A DNA stretch of 64,000 nt. It comes from SIG307 sp045596385 (GTDB lineage: Bacteria; Bacillota; Clostridia; Lachnospirales; Lachnospiraceae). The notes under the pieces were generated by a model. The model did not search any database. It saw only the letters and a program-made list of their open reading frames with translations, and was not told the DNA's origin. Shown here in pieces: positions 1 to 6,310 of this stretch. The DNA lies in contig JAZOCC010000014.1 of the NCBI GenBank assembly GCA_045596385.1, positions 1 to 64,000 on the forward strand. Direction: 5' to 3'. Position 1 is the first letter of the stretch. Every line of letters starts with the position of its first letter. Both the position numbers and the translations under genes were made by a program.

Positions 1-11
1 AAGTTTGACAT
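1..11 (-). CDS. Start of a gene cut by the left window edge
   Basis: On the minus strand AGGAGG (21-16) is followed after four bases by ATG (11-9) and the codons TCA AAC, so a gene reading leftward probably begins here with Met-Ser-Asn. Only three codons are visible, so no product can be read. The GTGGAATT repeats about 70-90 bases upstream of this ATG would suit the transposase gene of an IS21-like element, but that is inference from the flank only. Confidence 0.35.
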
Positions 12-70
12 AATGCCTCCTATCTCCGCTGTCCAATCATTAACACCATCATATCATATGTGTGAAAGAG

Positions 71-126
71 TTAATTCCACTTATGTAAGACTAAATTCCA
101 CATCTGGGGGCAAGAATGGAATTTAA
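71..126. repeat. Short GTGGAATT repeats, possible IS21-like end
   Basis: TTAATTCCAC (71-80) and TAAATTCCAC (92-101) are direct repeats 21 bases apart, and TGGAATTTAA (117-126) is an inverted copy. Read on the minus strand, the series starts with TGTGGAATTT about 90 bases before the partial gene at the left edge. IS21-family ends often carry several short direct repeats ahead of the first transposase gene, so this may be the right end of such an element. No target duplication can be checked because the other end is outside the window. Confidence 0.35.
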
Positions 127-166
127 CTTTTCATTTTGCGAGGAAATATAGGACGTTTGGCAGGAC

Positions 167-195
167 TTTCCGCTTTTACGGAAATGTGGTAGAAT
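167..195 (+). promoter_or_regulatory. Inverted repeat and -10 upstream of the HTH regulator
   Basis: TTTCCG (167-172) and CGGAAA (179-184) form an inverted repeat with a six-base spacer. TAGAAT (190-195) follows and could be a -10 box; no good -35 is seen. The position fits an operator for autoregulation by the HTH gene at 229. This is inference from symmetry and position. Confidence 0.3.
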
Positions 196-228
196 GTAGA
201 AGAAATATGATTATGAGGAGATGATACT

Positions 229-1035
229 GTGGCATTAACCATACAGGAACGATTAAAAGACTTACGGGTAGAACGGGGACTGACCTTAGAACAGCTTGCC
301 GTTGAGACCGGGCTGTCAAAATCTGCCCTCGGAAGCTATGAATCGGAGGAATACAAAGATATCAGTCATCACGCCATCAACCGACTGGCTGACTTTTTCG
401 GTGTGACTGCCGATTATCTGCTTGCCCGGACAGAAACAAAACGCCACCCGAATGCAGAGCTTTCTGACCTGCATCTGAGTGACGAAATGATAGAGCTATT
501 AAAGAGTAAACGGGTGGATACGGCACTGCTCTGTGAACTGGCAACCCACTCGGATTTCTCAAAGCTTCTTGCCGACATACAGATATATGTGGAGGGTATT
601 GCATCCATGCAGATACAGAACCTAAATGCATGGGTGGATGTGGCAAGGTCTGAAATCATGGAAAAGTATCAGCCGAAGGAGCAGGACAAAACCATGTATC
701 TGTTGCAGTCAGCCCATGTGGAGGAGGGCGACTATTTCCGAAGCAGGGTACATAAGGATATGGACAGTATCTTGGAAGATATCAGAAAAGCCCACGTCGG
801 AAGAAGTGACGGAGCACCGAAGACTTCTGTGGCAGAAGAACTGCGACAGGATTTGGAAGAAGTGGCAGCCTTTGAAGGAAGCCGGGCAGAACAGCTACTG
901 ATGGTGTTCTGTAAACAGACCAAGCTCCGTTATAATAAGCTGACCGAGGAAGAAAAACAGGCACTGGTACGGATAATGCAGAAGTCGGAGTTGATGAAGA
1001 GTGCAGTGTCAAAGAGGGGGAAGAGAGGGCGGTAG
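229..1035 (+). CDS. XRE/Cro-family helix-turn-helix regulator
   Basis: A 268-residue DNA-binding protein. Residues 5-66 form an XRE/Cro-type HTH: the run from ERLKDLRVERGLTLEQLAVE through GLSKSALGSYE to DFFGVTADYLL is typical. The remaining 200 residues are a charged, mostly helical region that I do not recognise. The start is GTG at 229, eight bases after GAGGAG; there is no better in-frame ATG nearby. The gene stands alone, flanked by repeats on the left and gene-poor DNA on the right, which suits a regulator brought in with a mobile element. Such proteins usually repress their own element or bind nearby operators. The target is unknown. Confidence 0.75.
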   Translation: MALTIQERLKDLRVERGLTLEQLAVETGLSKSALGSYESEEYKDISHHAINRLADFFGVTADYLLARTETKRHPNAELSDLHLSDEMIELLKSKRVDTALLCELATHSDFSKLLADIQIYVEGIASMQIQNLNAWVDVARSEIMEKYQPKEQDKTMYLLQSAHVEEGDYFRSRVHKDMDSILEDIRKAHVGRSDGAPKTSVAEELRQDLEEVAAFEGSRAEQLLMVFCKQTKLRYNKLTEEEKQALVRIMQKSELMKSAVSKRGKRGR

Positions 1036-1331
1036 ACATCGTAATTACTTCATTTATCTCCCATCTTTAGTCGCCCCAAAAACGCACTACAAAAAAACGT
1101 TGTGACCTTTTCAGAAACATGCGGTTCATATTTACGAATCAGAATATCAATAGCCATTTTTGCAACAGAAAGCACTCCTACAAAAGTAAGCATACGACAT
1201 ACATATCTCTATTTTATTACACACAAAAATTATACTCCCGTCACGTTATTCGCAAACGACTGCAAAAAGAAGATTTCACAGCTATACTCTGTATTTGGAT
1301 GATTTGTTGTACGAGCACTGGCAAAAAGCGT
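1036..1331. other. Gene-poor spacer
   Basis: About 300 AT-rich bases. Two short overlapping open frames exist on the plus strand but have no ribosome binding site and no recognisable protein. On the minus strand the frame downstream of the 25-codon ORF at 1409 stays open for 32 codons after its TAG, which might be the rest of a decayed gene. Confidence 0.4.
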
Positions 1332-1409
1332 CTATGCATCTTCTAAATCCTGAGAATTTTCAACTAAATCTTCGATAAAATCTTGTAATTCTTCATCATA
1401 TTGAGTCAT
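1332..1409 (-). CDS. Possible 25-residue acidic peptide or decayed gene start
   Basis: ATG at 1409 is preceded by GGAG with about seven bases spacing and reads MTQYDEELQDFIEDLVENSQ plus five residues to a TAG at 1332. It lies 21 bases after the stop of the riboswitch-controlled lipoprotein gene, on the same strand, so it could be co-transcribed. The composition is strongly acidic (Asp/Glu over a third). The same frame continues for 32 codons beyond the TAG, so it may equally be a pseudogene with a nonsense change. I do not recognise the sequence. Confidence 0.3.
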   Translation of the reverse strand: MTQYDEELQDFIEDLVENSQDLEDA

Positions 1410-1430
1410 ATTTTTTCTCCTTATCCACAA

Positions 1431-2042
1431 TTATTTTGTCAAATCCGCATAGGTAATACTGACCGACTTGACCACATCATTTTCTTCAAACGACACACAT
1501 ATACATTGATTATTCAATCTTCCGCCAAATGAACTTGTACCATTCCAAATGCCATAATAATACCCACCTGCGTTACTTACCCTTACCGGTTCTCCATACA
1601 TATCCAACACTTCTTCTTTTGTCGAAACAGAGGGAATAATTCCTGCTATCTTGCATTTATCAGTACGCACAGTTAAATTATATACAACACTTTTCTCAAT
1701 TCGTTCAGGGTAATAGTTCTCCACTGAAGCGGCCCCCATATTTTCTCCATTGAAAATCAAATTAACTATACCATTACCTTCATCGTAAACTTCCGAATCC
1801 TCTAGTCTTGCTTCGTAAGTCCATCCCTCAGGCAAATCTTCTAACACTACTGGAATTTCAAACGGCTGCCCTTTAATGATGATGTTCTTTCGAGCTTCCT
1901 CTATATCAAACGGCCCATCATACTTCATATTCTCATACTGCACACTTGGCTTCTCTTTCTCCTCTTTGTTTCCACACCCCGCCACTCCTACCGCCAGCAC
2001 TGCCAGTATAAGTAGCAACTTCATTCGCTTTTTCATTCTCAT
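1431..2042 (-). CDS. Lipoprotein under a c-di-GMP riboswitch
   Basis: A secreted lipoprotein of about 203 residues. It has a basic start, a hydrophobic stretch and a lipobox ending VAGC, so the mature protein should begin at that Cys and be anchored outside the membrane. The rest is acidic and polar with no domain I recognise. I place the start at the third Met codon of the frame (2042): GGAG lies seven bases before it, whereas the first Met (2048) is only one base from GGAG. A promoter, c-di-GMP-I riboswitch and terminator precede it, so expression should respond to cyclic di-GMP. Adhesion or surface roles are typical of such targets, but this is inference. Confidence 0.8.
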   Translation of the reverse strand: MRMKKRMKLLLILAVLAVGVAGCGNKEEKEKPSVQYENMKYDGPFDIEEARKNIIIKGQPFEIPVVLEDLPEGWTYEARLEDSEVYDEGNGIVNLIFNGENMGAASVENYYPERIEKSVVYNLTVRTDKCKIAGIIPSVSTKEEVLDMYGEPVRVSNAGGYYYGIWNGTSSFGGRLNNQCICVSFEENDVVKSVSITYADLTK

Positions 2043-2102
2043 TTTCATTCTCCTTCGCTTTTTTCACTCCCATGAACAAAGCTATAGCCAAAAATGAAAA
2101 AG

Positions 2103-2127
2103 ACCGCAAAGATTCCTTCTCTTTGCG
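2103..2127 (-). terminator. Expression-platform terminator after the riboswitch
   Basis: On the minus strand CCGCAAAGA and TCTTTGCGG are complementary arms around a short loop, followed by TCTTTTTC-like T-rich sequence (2100-2091). It sits directly 3' of the c-di-GMP aptamer and 5' of the lipoprotein gene. The 5' arm touches the end of the aptamer, as expected for a transcription-attenuation switch. Confidence 0.8.
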
Positions 2128-2204
2128 GCCGAACTATCATAAGGTTTCCCTCTTAGACTTCTAGCTTTGCGTCCCCATGTTTCCACTGGATTTGCCCCTA
2201 TTAT
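2123..2204 (-). ncRNA. c-di-GMP-I riboswitch (GEMM-I)
   Basis: The minus strand carries the landmarks of a class I cyclic di-GMP aptamer. In order: GGGGCAAATCC; a short stem closed by a GAAA tetraloop (GTGGAAACAT); the invariant GGGACGCAAAGCTA; and a second stem containing TCTAAG and TTATGA, which match the two halves of the 11-nt GAAA tetraloop receptor. A sigma-A promoter starts it and an intrinsic terminator follows it, giving a complete switch. The controlled gene is the lipoprotein at 2042. Whether ligand turns the gene on or off cannot be read with certainty from the sequence. Confidence 0.92.
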
Positions 2205-2213
2205 TACTCAATC

Positions 2214-2242
2214 AATGATACTACACTTTATTTCTCTTGTCA
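2214..2242 (-). promoter_or_regulatory. Sigma-A promoter of the riboswitch transcript
   Basis: On the minus strand TTGACA (2242-2237), a 17-base spacer and TATCAT (2219-2214) form a near-consensus promoter. Transcription would begin around 2207, just before the aptamer. Confidence 0.85.
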
Positions 2243-2507
2243 ACTTTATCTTCGTAAAACTATATCATCTATAAATCATTTTGTCACACCGCTCTGTTTT
2301 AACGCATTCCGGAGTATCTATCCAACATTTGCAATCTTTTTTTAATCATTATCATAAAATCTTCAAAAGATACTTTTCTTCTTTCAGTAGCACAACAGAA
2401 ACTCTAATCCCCAAAAAGGATAGTGCTTCCTCCTCTACCCACACGTTTCTAACGAAACGATGTTTTTTTCAGTTCTTTTGCAAAATCATCCCCTCTACCT
2501 GCTAATC
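2243..2507. other. AT-rich spacer without a supported gene
   Basis: This stretch has a 74-codon open frame on the plus strand, but it lacks a ribosome binding site and has a Ser/Phe/His-rich, non-globular composition. I see no RNA or protein feature. Confidence 0.4.
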
Positions 2508-2560
2508 AAAGAGCTTTACTTCTGTGACTGACACGGGCACAGAAACAAAGCTCTTTTTTG
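2508..2560 (+). terminator. Long hairpin terminator
   Basis: AAAGAGCTTT (2508-2517) pairs with AAAGCTCTTT (2547-2556), and TTCTGTG with CACAGAA inside, followed by a T run. No convincing plus-strand gene ends here, so it may be left over from a lost gene or shield the riboswitch locus from the mobile remnant to its right. Confidence 0.6.
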
Positions 2561-2869
2561 TCTGTTTCAAAACCGACGCCCCGAATCCCAATCCCCGACT
2601 TTTCGCAGACCCGCAGATAGAGGGTATAACACACTAGACTTTGCAAGCAAAGTCCGTGTGCCAAAAAGGGGCGTTGCCCCCTTTGGATTCCCCCATCATT
2701 TCCGTTTCTCGGATACAAAACCGACCTTGCCGGTTTTACATCCTTGCTCCGGAAATCTAAAAAAGCATCGTCGCCATCTTCAAAGGGGATGTTGACAGTG
2801 CTTCTTTATATTTATCCAAAAGTTGTTTCCTTGCAATACTGTGTAAGCGTGGGTCGTGGTGTAGTATCT
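2561..2869. other. Hairpin-rich remnant, possible oriT-like region
   Basis: GACTTTGC and GCAAAGTC (2637-2654) are perfect inverted arms with a two-base loop, and CACAC/GTGTG extends the stem outward. A second imperfect hairpin, CCAAAAAGGGGC / GCCCCCTTTGG, lies at 2661-2685. On the minus strand an open frame without a start runs through the hairpins. Similar hairpin pairs lie near relaxase genes in gut Firmicutes mobile elements as I recall them, so this may be a remnant transfer origin. No relaxase gene is present here. Confidence 0.35.
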
Positions 2870-3004
2870 TTAACTAAGGGAACCTCCCAGCTCCCAACGG
2901 GATACGGACTGGTAGGATACGCCTAAAATATCTGCTAAAGTCTCCTGAGTAATTCTTTTTTCCTTGCGAAGTGTTTTTAATTGTTCACCGATATAAAGTT
3001 TCAT
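2870..3004 (-). pseudogene. Truncated XRE-family HTH regulator
   Basis: ATG at 3004 opens a 44-codon frame that is plainly the N-terminal half of an XRE/Cro regulator: IGEQLKTLRKEKRITQETLA, then LGVSYQSVSRWELG. Intact relatives continue through a further helix (usually with PD..LL..A..F) and on for tens to hundreds of residues. Here the frame leaves the family right after WELG and stops at a TAA (2872-2870). Nothing downstream restores it, so I call it broken. GAAGGAATTTCT upstream gives only a moderate ribosome binding site. It marks this stretch as decayed accessory DNA. Confidence 0.7.
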
Positions 3005-3168
3005 AGAAATTCCTTCTTTCCTTCAAAAAATTTGAAGTAGCGCTTCTTCTTGTTTGTATTGTATCAAGTTTTTTGTGGGGATACAACCTCTCGTTTTGTG
3101 AGAAAGGTTCACGGGGAGAGTGAGAAAAGAGGTAAAAAGTTTATATGCCGCAATACTACTGAATAGTC

Positions 3169-3199
3169 TATACTTTTCCTTTCTTTCTGCCGATATAAT
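3169..3199 (+). promoter_or_regulatory. Possible sigma-28 (SigD) or sigma-A promoter
   Basis: GCCGATAT (3189-3196) is an exact match to the -10 element of Bacillus SigD promoters. TATA (3169-3172), 16 bases upstream, is a three-of-four match to the -35 element TAAA. TATAAT (3194-3199) overlaps it and could instead be a sigma-A -10, but no good -35 stands 17 bases before it. It precedes the coiled-coil gene at 3292 by about 95 bases. Confidence 0.45.
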
Positions 3200-3291
3200 A
3201 GATAAGACAACTTCTGTGGGAAACGGAGTTCCCGCAAGTTTCGAATCCGGTGAAAGGTTTTCTTTCCCGTGTTTGCAAAGGAGGGCAATTT

Positions 3292-3936
3292 ATGAGCAGT
3301 GTAAGCAACAATATGTCGAGTTATCTTCACACCTACGAGGCCTATCGGATTCCGAAGGGGCATGAGGCGTTAAATGCGCAGAATGCGGAGCTTATTAAGA
3401 CGGAAGAGGGCAGTGAACTGATTTTGACGGAGGCGTCCAGAAAGCAGCTCCTTAAGGACCGGGAAAAGTATAATGCCATGCTGTTTGCGGAGGCCAATAT
3501 GGCAGCGGAAAAGACCCAGATGGCGGCCAGAGAGAAGCAGGCGCAGGAAGAGGCCAAGATTATGGCGGTAGTCCGCGCTATGTCAAAGGGCGACATTGTC
3601 CCGCCAAGCGACGAGAAAAAGGTCATGGAGTATGACGGGGATTTGTATCAGGCCGCAAAAATGGCCCAGACCATAGCGATACAGGCAGAGCGGCATAAGA
3701 AAGAATCTCTGTGGGACGAAGAGGAAGAAGAGGAGTTCCGCAAGAAGATGGATAAGCTTTGTGAGGAGTCTAATGAACTGGCGTCAAGCCTAGGCGAGAA
3801 GTCCGCAGAGTTTGCCAAAGCCCAGGAAGCCAACGTGGTGGAAGTGGACATGGGTAATGTAGACTTGTCTAAGATTCAGTATTTTGTAAAGTATTCCGGT
3901 AACGTGGGTGGGGCGATTTTAGACATGTCTGTCTAA
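3292..3936 (+). CDS. Coiled-coil hypothetical protein
   Basis: A 214-residue hydrophilic protein without signal peptide or membrane segment. Residues 40-130 and 150-185 are rich in Ala, Glu, Lys and Gln and should form coiled coils; WDEEEEEEF marks a very acidic patch. The C-terminus ends in a Gly/Asp-rich stretch. I start it at 3292, because AAGGAGGG lies a few bases before this ATG, whereas the in-frame ATG at 3250 has no such site. A possible sigma-28 promoter lies upstream, which would place it in a motility regulon. I do not recognise the family and assign no function. Confidence 0.7.
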   Translation: MSSVSNNMSSYLHTYEAYRIPKGHEALNAQNAELIKTEEGSELILTEASRKQLLKDREKYNAMLFAEANMAAEKTQMAAREKQAQEEAKIMAVVRAMSKGDIVPPSDEKKVMEYDGDLYQAAKMAQTIAIQAERHKKESLWDEEEEEEFRKKMDKLCEESNELASSLGEKSAEFAKAQEANVVEVDMGNVDLSKIQYFVKYSGNVGGAILDMSV

Positions 3937-3978
3937 GTTATGAAGGATGATTTGAAGGAAAAATAGGAGGAGAGTATT

Positions 3979-4203
3979 ATGAAGAATCAACGAATTTGTC
4001 CGAAGTGTAACGGAAGTGATATTGTAATCGTAGACGGTTATTGCGGACCTTACGGTAGCGGGAATAATATCATGACCGGGGCGACTATTTTTTCCGGGGT
4101 AAAGGTGAACCGCTATATTTGCTGTAGTTGCGGCTATACCGAAGAGTGGATAAACAGAGAGGATATTCCGAAGGTAAAGGAATCCAAAAAGTCCCATAGA
4201 TAA
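3979..4203 (+). CDS. Small zinc-ribbon protein
   Basis: A 74-residue protein with two Cys pairs, CPKC at residues 7-10 and CCSCG near 48-52, spaced as in a zinc ribbon. GGPYGSGNNI-like glycine-rich sequence lies between them. There is no signal peptide or membrane helix. AGGAGGAGAG precedes the ATG by a few bases. It follows the coiled-coil gene by 42 bases and precedes the acetyltransferase by 44, so the three may be one transcript. A role as an RNA- or protein-binding accessory factor is possible but cannot be read from sequence. Confidence 0.7.
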   Translation: MKNQRICPKCNGSDIVIVDGYCGPYGSGNNIMTGATIFSGVKVNRYICCSCGYTEEWINREDIPKVKESKKSHR

Positions 4204-4247
4204 GCGACGTTTGAATGGCTTAGAAGGAAGAGAGTTAAAGGAAAATC

Positions 4248-4667
4248 ATGATAAATATCAGATATATGAAACCGGAGGATAAGCCTTTCTGGTACAGCCT
4301 TGACCGGCACTTGCCGGAAGAGGAGTTTGCAAACAAGGTTCGTGATAAGCGGGGCTATGTGCTGGAGGTGGATGGTAAGCCGGTAGGTTTGCTTCGCTAC
4401 AATCTATTTTGGGATAACACGCCTTTTTGTACCTTGCTATTTATTGATTGGGAGCACCAGAAGAAAGGCTACGGACGGCTGTTAATGGAGCATTGGGAAG
4501 CCGACATGAAGGAAAAGAGCTATGGTATGGTACTTACGTCTACCCAGGTGGATGAGGAGGCCCAGCACTTTTACCGTAAGCTGGGATATAAGGATTGCGG
4601 TGGCTTTGTGCCGACGGTACCGGGGTACGAGCAGCCGATGGAGTTGTTTTTGGAAAAGGCATTATAG
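4248..4667 (+). CDS. GNAT-family N-acetyltransferase
   Basis: A 139-residue cytoplasmic GNAT protein, which would transfer an acetyl group from acetyl-CoA to an amine. The acetyl-CoA loop is QKKGYG near residue 75, preceded by the strand FCTLLFIDWEH. HFYRKLGYKDCGGF towards the end is the usual late motif with Tyr. The length is normal for a single GNAT domain. AAAGGA lies before the ATG. The substrate cannot be predicted. An intrinsic terminator follows, so it is probably the last gene of the short group beginning at 3292. Confidence 0.8.
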   Translation: MINIRYMKPEDKPFWYSLDRHLPEEEFANKVRDKRGYVLEVDGKPVGLLRYNLFWDNTPFCTLLFIDWEHQKKGYGRLLMEHWEADMKEKSYGMVLTSTQVDEEAQHFYRKLGYKDCGGFVPTVPGYEQPMELFLEKAL

Positions 4668-4706
4668 CGTGTATGATTTTTTAAAAAACTGAAGATAATG
4701 GAAGAA

Positions 4707-4738
4707 AAGGGACTGCGAAAAGGTAGTCTCTTTTTCAT
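4707..4738 (+). terminator. Intrinsic terminator after the acetyltransferase
   Basis: AGGGACTGC and GTAGTCTCT pair (with G-U pairs) around GAAAAG, followed by TTTTTCATTT. Confidence 0.75.
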
Positions 4739-4815
4739 TTAAGCAATGACGCATTGTATTGACGAGATAAGCAAGGCCTATGCAAATCAATGCGATGATA
4801 AACGAGGAGGCTTCC

Positions 4816-5787
4816 ATGTGCACCGCAATTACTTACAAAACCAAAAACCACTACTTTGGACGGACTCTGGATTTAGAATACACCTACGAGGAACAGGTAA
4901 CGGTAACTCCACGAAACTTCGTGTTTCACTTTCGAACAAAACAGCCGCTCAAAAACCACTATGCTATTATCGGTATGGCAACGGTAGCAGAAAACTACCC
5001 ATTGTATTATGAAGCTACAAATGAATACGGACTTTCTATGGCAGGACTGAATTTTCCGGGAAATGCGCACTATTTTCCGGTAACGGAGGGAAAAGACAAT
5101 ATTGCACCGTTTGAATTTATTCCGTGGATTCTTGCTCAATGTAAGAATCTTGCAGAGGCGCGAATTCTGTTAAAGAGAATCAATTTATGTAACCTAGATT
5201 TCAGTGAGAAATTTCCGCTGTCTCCCCTGCATTGGATAATTGCCGATCGTGAGAGCGCTATCACCGTAGAGTCCATGGCAGACGGACTTCACATTTATGA
5301 GGATCCGATTGGTGTATTGACCAACAACCCTACCTTCGACTATCACATGACCCATTTGTGCGATTACATGAATGTGACAGCGCAGGCACCGGAGAATCGT
5401 TTTGGAAAAGCTTCCCTTACGACCTACAGCAGAGGTATGGGTGGCATCGGTCTTCCGGGAGATTTGTCTTCCGCATCCCGGTTTGTGCGGGCGGCCTTTG
5501 TGAAGTTGAATTCCGTATCGGGAGAGGGCGAGGCCGAAAGCGTCAACCAGTTTTTTCATATTTTGGGCGCGGTGGAACAGCAGCGGGGATGTGCACAATT
5601 GCCGGACGAGAGTTACGAGATTACTGCCTATACATCCTGTATGAATACAGATCAGGGGATTTATTATTACACTACCTACGAAAACCATGCCATCAGTGCG
5701 GTGGACATGCATCGGTGCAATCTGGAAGGAGAAGAGATTTATACGTATCCGTTAATCAAAACACAGCAGATAAAGTGGCAGAACTAA
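4816..5787 (+). CDS. bsh: Bile salt hydrolase (choloylglycine hydrolase)
   Basis: A 323-residue N-terminal-nucleophile hydrolase that removes glycine or taurine from conjugated bile acids. The start is fixed by chemistry and by GAGGAGG at 4804-4810: ATG TGC puts the catalytic Cys at position 2, exposed after Met removal. The other conserved residues fall where the family has them: Arg16, Asp19, Asn79 in AGLNFPG, Asn171 in LTNNPTFDY, and Arg225 in SASRFVRAAF. The stretch SRGMGGIGLPGDLSSASRF strongly favours bile salt hydrolase over penicillin V acylase. There is no signal peptide, so it is cytoplasmic. A MarR-MATE-MATE operon starts just downstream, suggesting a bile-response neighbourhood. 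Confidence 0.9.
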   Translation: MCTAITYKTKNHYFGRTLDLEYTYEEQVTVTPRNFVFHFRTKQPLKNHYAIIGMATVAENYPLYYEATNEYGLSMAGLNFPGNAHYFPVTEGKDNIAPFEFIPWILAQCKNLAEARILLKRINLCNLDFSEKFPLSPLHWIIADRESAITVESMADGLHIYEDPIGVLTNNPTFDYHMTHLCDYMNVTAQAPENRFGKASLTTYSRGMGGIGLPGDLSSASRFVRAAFVKLNSVSGEGEAESVNQFFHILGAVEQQRGCAQLPDESYEITAYTSCMNTDQGIYYYTTYENHAISAVDMHRCNLEGEEIYTYPLIKTQQIKWQN

Positions 5788-5800
5788 CGGGAAGTTTCTA

Positions 5801-5829
5801 TTGACGAAATATTCCGCTTGGAGTATAAT
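5801..5829 (+). promoter_or_regulatory. Promoter of the marR-MATE-MATE operon
   Basis: TTGACG (5801-5806), 17 bases, TATAAT (5824-5829): a strong sigma-A promoter starting 14 bases after the bile salt hydrolase stop. Confidence 0.85.
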
Positions 5830-5848
5830 CCCATTTGGGATTATACTC
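5821..5848. promoter_or_regulatory. Perfect palindromic MarR operator
   Basis: GAGTATAATCCC (5821-5832) and its exact complement (5837-5848) form 12-bp arms around ATTT. The left arm contains the -10 box, so a bound dimer would block transcription. Position, length and symmetry fit autorepression by the MarR-type protein encoded immediately downstream. Confidence 0.8.
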
Positions 5849-5859
5849 GGAGGTGCAGG

Positions 5860-6309
5860 ATGAAAGCAGAAACACTTACACTACTCAATGATGTGAACAG
5901 GGCAATTATCAAATTCAGGGGAATCTATTCCAAGTGGTCGAATCTTCACGGAATCAGTTATCATGAAATGCTTGTGCTGTATACGATTCGTGAAAAGGGA
6001 TATTGCACACAAAAACAAATTTGTGACAGTTATATTCTTCCGAGACAGACCATGAACAATGTGATTACGGGGATGCGAAAGAACGGATTGTTAGAGTTAA
6101 GCAGCAAATATTCCAAAGGCCGCGAGAAAGCGTTTGTATTATCCGCGAAAGGAGAACTCTATGCTGCTCCGTTTCTTGTATCTCTGGATACTGTGGAGTC
6201 GGATGCGGTGAAACTACTGGGGGCGAATAAATTGCAGGCGTTAACCGACTTATTATTAGAATATGATGAAGCGTTAAGTAAAGCTTTGGAGGAGAAGAGG
6301 GACTTGTAG
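5860..6309 (+). CDS. MarR-family transcriptional regulator
   Basis: A 149-residue winged-helix regulator. Helices at the start lead into a central HTH (residues about 45-85: YHEMLVLYTIREKGYCTQKQ, then LPRQTMNNVITGM), a wing with SSKYSKGREKAFVL, and a long C-terminal dimerisation helix. ATG at 5860 follows GGAGG with proper spacing; an earlier in-frame ATG at 5818 lies inside the promoter and is excluded. The palindrome over its own -10 box suggests autorepression. The two MATE genes directly behind it (the first begins two bases after its stop) are the likely targets, with a small molecule such as a bile acid or drug as inducer. Confidence 0.85.
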   Translation: MKAETLTLLNDVNRAIIKFRGIYSKWSNLHGISYHEMLVLYTIREKGYCTQKQICDSYILPRQTMNNVITGMRKNGLLELSSKYSKGREKAFVLSAKGELYAAPFLVSLDTVESDAVKLLGANKLQALTDLLLEYDEALSKALEEKRDL

Positions 6310-6310
6310 T

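Noticed and set aside
1102..1346. Two overlapping plus-strand frames of 66-75 codons
   Set aside because: No ribosome binding site, no recognisable domain, AT-rich spacer.
2281..2505. 74-codon plus-strand frame
   Set aside because: No ribosome binding site and Ser/Phe/His-rich composition; it lies upstream of the riboswitch promoter on the other strand.
2506..2718. 70-codon minus-strand frame
   Set aside because: It runs through the hairpins of the remnant region, has no ribosome site, and looks like a by-product of the hairpin sequence.
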